64,000 nucleotides of DNA, taken from contig CM041465.1 in the NCBI GenBank assembly GCA_023213395.1, forward strand, positions 25,365,741-25,429,740, in the 5' to 3' direction. Under the pieces are notes generated by a model. That model did no database searches, was not told the DNA's origin, and was given only the letters and a program-made list of their open reading frames with translations. This stretch comes from Cycas panzhihuaensis. Taxonomy: Eukaryota > Cycadophyta. The position numbers and the translations under genes are program-made. Below are positions 60,021 through 64,000 of the stretch, one piece after another. Numbering within the stretch: position 1 is the stretch's first letter; every line of letters starts with the position of its first letter.

Positions 60021-60310
60021 AATCAATGACAGGATGTGGATGACACTTAGTTCTAGTTGATTATAATCAACGATAGGATGTGTATTTACTAATTATTTCT
60101 AGTTGATCTTAATCAATGATAGGATGTGCATTGACCACTTAGTTTTGGTTGAACCTAAACAACGATAGGATGTGGATGATACTTAGTTTTGGTTGATCAT
60201 ATTCAACGATAGGATGTGCATAAACCACTTAGTTTTGGTTGATCTCTTGTAGTAGTTAAGGCTGAATCAATGATAGATTATGCATTGACACCTAATTCTG
60301 GTTGATCCCT
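60021..60310 (+). repeat. 45-bp tandem repeat with a palindrome per unit, about 6 copies
   Basis: AGGATGTG-like anchors stand at 60031, 60075, 60121, 60167, 60211 and 60275. Each unit carries GTTGAT, four bases, ATCAAC or a variant. At 60056-60071 this is a perfect 16-base palindrome, GTTGATTATAATCAAC. It lies in the U3 part of the Gyp4 LTR, about 0.7 kb before the TATA box. Confidence 0.87.
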
Positions 60311-60991
60311 TGATGTGGGTAGCTTATTCCACCAAGGTAGTATGTAAAGCAGTAGTTACAACATCTGAGAAGCTATTTTGGGCTAAATTAACTTCTTAAT
60401 TATATTTGATTTGTTCACTTGTTCTACTACAACAAAATTCCTTCCAACTATCAAAGAATTGGGTTTCCATGATAGAGTCAAACTTGTGGAAGATTACCAT
60501 CATTCTTGATCTAGGAGGATCTACCATATGTTTACAGGGTGCAGAAAATGCTAGGCATTAGTATAACTGAAAGAGATATGGCCATATGGTATCAAAATTA
60601 TATGAAATTTTGTGTAAAGGAAGAAGACACATACCACTACATGTTTACAAAAGGTGGGGTTTAGAAAATATTATTTGATTAGAGTTCTTGCCTTGTTTTG
60701 TATAAAATTAATTCCACAGCTAGCAGAAAAATAGTAAATATATATTATTATTAAATGAATAAAAATATAGTCAAATGACATCCAAATGAGATAAAATTTT
60801 GAGGAAGTGTAGGGAACATGAATTCCTATATGTGTACCAAATTTGAGCTAAATTAGAGGCCTTTAAGGTTAGTTACATGCCATAACTTTTAAGAATTGCA
60901 TGAAGGCCACTTGGACAACATACATTCTGGTGGTTAGTGGTTATACTTGCATGATTGTCACTTGTTAAACATGTAATTTAGGTTTTCTTTC

Positions 60992-60997
60992 TATAAA
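60992..60997 (+). promoter_or_regulatory. Gyp4 LTR TATA box
   Basis: TATAAA in a TTTCTATAAATTGATCC context, about 200 bp before an AATAAA signal, as expected for an LTR promoter. Confidence 0.65.
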
Positions 60998-61377
60998 TTG
61001 ATCCCTATTATGGGTTGGAGAGGTGGTTCTTGGAGGTGAAAGGCACTTGACTTGGGAAGCATCCTTGGAGAAGCATTTTGGAGGGTTGGAGTCCCCCTTG
61101 TGGTATAATTGTATCATTTATTCCTTGTAATTTAACCATTCTTTTGCTAGTTGATTTCTCCACCATTAAATGGAGATTTTCATAGTTTAATAAAAGTACT
61201 ACTCCTCATACTTTTGGAGCAATGGCAAGAATAAATGATTTGGTGTAGAACTTCCTTTTGTTGGCTCATTTTTGTTTTGATGTTATTGGGATTTCTACAC
61301 TAACTCCTAGGATCTCAAGGAGAAAAGGTTGATAATTAACTTCTTCACTAATTAAGCTCTATTTTATGATCATATTT

Positions 61378-61389
61378 TGGTATCAGAGC
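61378..61389 (+). promoter_or_regulatory. Gyp4 primer binding site, tRNA-iMet
   Basis: TGGTATCAGAGC, exact, five bases after the LTR end. Confidence 0.95.
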
Positions 61390-61505
61390 ATGTGATCTTT
61401 GTTGTAGGGACTTGAATAGTAAAAACAAGTAAAGGATACAAAGAGAAAGATGAAGCTTTTCTTGTGTTGCAATCACCAAGAAGACAAAGAAAGAATCCAA
61501 GCACC

Positions 61506-62600
61506 ATGGCTGAAAAAGAAGATGGAGAAATTAGATTTGAAAAGCTTGAGAAGAACGTAGAAGTCTTGATGCAAATGATGACCCAACTTCTACCTCTAAT
61601 TAAGGGAAAAGGAAAAAAGAAGGAAGTTGAAGGAGGATCCACATATGACCACAACCATAAAGAGGAAGAGGAGGAGACCTTAAAGCACTCATTTGAAGAA
61701 AGTAAGGGTACTTCATCTCATCAACCCTTCAAGATGGAGGCAAATTTGGATATTCCAACTTATGATGGAGAGGTAAATACTAAAAAGTTGGACCATTGGT
61801 TGGATCAACTTGAAACCTACTTTGCAATTTATGCTTATAGTAATGCTCAAAAGCTTTCATTTGCTAGGCTCAAGTTGTGTAAACATGCATTGACATGGTA
61901 GAGTGCATATTTGAAGACTCATGATGTATCTTCTTTTTCATGGATGGATTTTAAGAAAATAATAAAGAAGCAATACTACCCCATAGGTCATGAGGAAGAC
62001 CAATGGGTCACTTGGCAATATTTATGCCAAGGGAGAGGTGTATGTGTCCAAGACTATACTTCTTTATTTTTTAGGCATGGCATGCTACTTGGTATTAATA
62101 TGGATAAACATATCACTCTTATGAAATTCATTAGAGGATTACATGAATACATAAGGAAGGAACTAAGGCTTTTTAAGGTTCAATCCATTGGAGAAGCAAG
62201 TAGAATGGATATGGCAATAGAAAATAAAAGCAAGAAATCTACATTCATGTCTAAAGATTCTACTTTTACTTCTAATAAGTATGAAAAGAATCCTAAATTG
62301 TACTCATCTAAAAGGTAAGAAGGAAATAAGAAAATAACTAATTTTATTAAAAGTTCTAACTATTATGAGCATTGTGATATTAGTGGTCATATTACAGCAA
62401 AGTGTTGGAAGTTGCATCCAGAGCTAAAGCCAAAGCATATCAAGGATATGGAATTAAGAAAGAAGGAAAAAGAGAAAGCACTACTTTCTGATGTGGAGAT
62501 TCAAAGTGAAGGAGAAGAAGAGAAGGTTACTCTACTTACAAATTATGGAGATGATGCTACAAGGGAGGAACTATTTCACTTGAAGCTTTAAGTAGGAAAT
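61506..62600 (+). pseudogene. Gyp4 Gag (few lesions)
   Basis: The ATG at 61506 (ACCATGGCT context) gives MAEKEDGEIRFEKLEKNVEV, a probable coiled-coil start. A Lys/Glu-rich part follows, then MEANLDIPTYDGEVNTKKLD and HWLDQLETYFAIY, the LxxFxGxxxxxxWLxxxExxF core of gypsy Gag. A TAG at 61899-61901 replaces the second Trp of the TWW motif. After it the frame is open to 62318: WMDFKKIIKKQYYPIG, VQDYTSLFFRHGMLLGI and RGLHEYIRKELRLFK. A zinc knuckle follows at about 62365-62406, where the first Cys is Tyr (Y-E-H-C-D-I-S-G-H-I-T-A-K-C). An earlier upstream start has no ATG in frame. Confidence 0.9.
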
Positions 62601-63300
62601 AATATTATTGAGATTTATCTTAAAATGATCATAAGATATAAATATACCAGATACCTCAATAAAATCTTGCCATTATAGATCTGGGGAGCCAAAAGAATTT
62701 GATCTCGGAAAGTTTTGTAAAGAGCATTGGATTGGTAACTACTCCTCACCCTTACCCATATCCTCTTGGTTGGATCCATAAAGATGTAGAAATGTAAATA
62801 TCAAAGCAATGTACACTTACATTTTATATCACCAATGATTTTGTTGATGAAGTAATATGTGATGTGGTGCCATTAGATGTATGCCATGTTGTGCTTGGGA
62901 GTCCCTACTTGTGGGATCATGATGCACTCTTCTATTGAAGGGAGAGAAAGTATTGGTTGATGAAGGATAACAAGGGCTTCATCATAAAGGCCACAAAGAA
63001 GCACTTGGATAAGATAGCATTAATTTTAGCCACTCAAGCAAAAAGGATGATCAATGCATATGGTAAATTCATCATCTTAATGGTAAGGAGAAAAGAAGAG
63101 CCAGGAGATGAAGAAGGCCCTTCTACTCACACTCTTCTTATATCACCTAAACAAATGCAATAAATTGAGGAGTTAAAGATAAGGTATGATATTCTATTTC
63201 AACATGTTGATGGGATACCACTAAAGAGAAAGATAGAGTATGAAATCACTCTTGTAGGAAATGCACCATTGCCTAATGTTGCTCTGTATAGGCACTCCAT
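62601..63300 (+). pseudogene. Gyp4 protease and linker (broken)
   Basis: LGSQKNLISESFVKSIGL near 62680-62735 is the protease flap side; the catalytic triad just before it is lost in a shifted, stop-containing stretch. FVDEVICDVVPLDVCHVVLG near 62840-62900 and SPYLWDHDA follow. An open part (62957-63163) reads FIIKATKKHLDKIALILATQ, with KRKIEYEITLVGNAPLPN-like text near 63220-63280 leading to RT. It is closely parallel to Gyp1 680-1130. Confidence 0.85.
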
Positions 63301-64000
63301 TGTAGAGAGTAATAAGATAAAGAGTCAAGTTGAGGAGTTGCTTGATTAAGGGGTCATAAGACCTTCATGTTCACCTTATGGGTCACCAATTGTCTTGGTG
63401 CCTAAAAAGGATGGAGGATGGAGAATGTGTATAGACTTTCATGCTTTGAATAAAATTACAATTAAAAATTGCTACCCTTTGCCTCACATAGATGATTTGC
63501 TTGATTAAATTCAGCATGCTTATTATTTTACTAAGTTGGATTTGAAAAGCGGTTATCACCAAGTTAGGGTCAAGGATGAGGACACATGGAAGACGACCTT
63601 CAAAATAAAGCAAGGACTCTTTGAATGGATGGTTATGCCTTTCGAATTATGTAATGCTCTTGCAATATTCATGAGGCTAATGAATGAAATATTAAGGCCT
63701 TACTTGGATAATTTTGTTGTTGTCTATCTTAATGACATTTTAATTTTCAGCAACACATGGGAGGAATATTTGCAGCACATAGAAGAAGTTTTTAAAGACT
63801 ATGGCTAAGCATCATTTAAAGCTTAATGCGAAGAAGTATGAATTTGGCAAGGAGAACTTGATCTTCTTAGGCTTTGTGGTTGGAGGAGAAAAGTTAAGCA
63901 TCGATCCACTCAAGACTCAAGCCATCCTCAAATGGCCTAGGCCAACAAACATCACAGAGGTGAGAAGTTTTTTAGGAGGTTGTCAATACTTGAGGAAGTT
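63301..64000 (+). pseudogene. Gyp4 reverse transcriptase, cut by the window end
   Basis: VEELLD then [20 protein letters not shown] and [20 protein letters not shown] (63330-63470) are full-strength gypsy RT motifs. [20 protein letters not shown] and IKQGLFEWMVMPFELCNALA (63539-63660) follow. The active site reads VVVYLNDILIF near 63717-63750: YLDD has become YLND. A frameshift follows at about 63798, then LNAKKYEFGKENLIFLGFVV, IDPLKTQAILKWPRPTN and ITEVRSFLGGCQYLRKF up to the last base. Stops at 63346 and 63506 replace expected Gln. Confidence 0.92.

Larger units (their letters stand above)
59321..61372 (+). repeat. Gyp4 5' LTR, about 2 kb (left end tentative)
   Basis: The right end CA at 61372 is followed by five bases and the primer site. 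The left end is placed at the TGTAACAC at 59321. A TATA box is at 60992-60997 (CTATAAATTG) and AATAAA at 61189-61194, giving a plausible R region of about 200 bp between them. A 45-bp tandem array lies in U3. Confidence 0.65.
59321..64000 (+). mobile_element. Gyp4: Ty3/gypsy element, 3' end outside window
   Basis: A long 5' LTR, perfect initiator-Met primer site, gag, protease and RT in order, running off the right edge. It is related to Gyp1 but clearly better preserved. No chromodomain can be checked because integrase is outside. Confidence 0.9.

Noticed and set aside
60021-60310. Possible CRISPR-like array
   Set aside because: Units are contiguous tandem repeats without unique spacers, inside a plant LTR.

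Overview
The window is plant nuclear DNA made almost entirely of LTR retrotransposons. I see no intact host gene, tRNA, rRNA, bacterial-style operon or CRISPR array. The evidence is Ty1/copia and Ty3/gypsy Gag-Pol relics on both strands, LTRs with polypurine tracts (PPTs), and seven primer binding sites (PBSs) that all fit the 3' end of plant initiator tRNA-Met. The DNA is AT-rich and nearly every reading frame is broken by point stops and small indels. Deeply decayed, nested elements that have not been cleared fit a large-genome seed plant, perhaps a gymnosperm; the organism is an inference.

Layout (my own labels). Gyp1 (+, 1 to about 4740): gypsy pol and 3' LTR, cut by the window start. Cop1 (+, to 6935): copia gag joined straight to a PPT and 3' LTR. 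Cop2 (+, 6936-21209): copia LTR remnant, leader and gag, split by two insertions: Cop3 (-, 9221-17522, complete, duplicated target AATAA) and a GC-rich solo LTR (-, 17873-20405, duplicated target CCCTC). Cop4 (+, 21210 to about 26090): LTR, PBS, leader, gag and protease, joined inside integrase to Cop5 (+, to about 27875), which supplies reverse transcriptase (RT), RNase H and LTR of another family. Gyp2 (-, about 27880-29600): gypsy gag and protease. Gyp3 (+, about 30691-41110): chromodomain gypsy, split in its RT by Cop6 (+, 30827-38124, complete, duplicated target ATATT). Cop7 (-, 41296-46344): complete copia, duplicated target TCCTT, the best preserved. Cop8 (+, about 47600-51979): copia cut just before its RT active site by the Cop9 LTR (51980-52293). 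Cop10 (-, 52538-54905): copia cut in integrase by the Cop11 LTR and RT/RNase H (-, 54906 to about 57150). A stretch from 58230 to 59130 holds repeated inverted repeats. Gyp4 (+, about 59321-64000): gypsy LTR, PBS, gag, protease and RT, running off the end.

Relations: Cop2 and Cop6 are one family (LTR, leader, Gag). Cop3 and Cop10 share an LTR family, and Cop3, Cop4 and Cop8 have related Gags. Cop1, Cop4 and Cop9 share an LTR family; Cop5 and Cop11 share another. Gyp1 and Gyp4 are related gypsy elements.

The most interesting signals are: a leader block of about 370 bp kept in four copia elements; an inverted repeat in copia leaders; an in-frame TAG at the same conserved Gag tryptophan in five copies; a glutamine/glycine/proline/tyrosine-rich Gag tail hidden by glutamine-to-stop decay; a chimeric copia; and a GC-rich 2.5 kb solo LTR. 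All alignments were made by eye.
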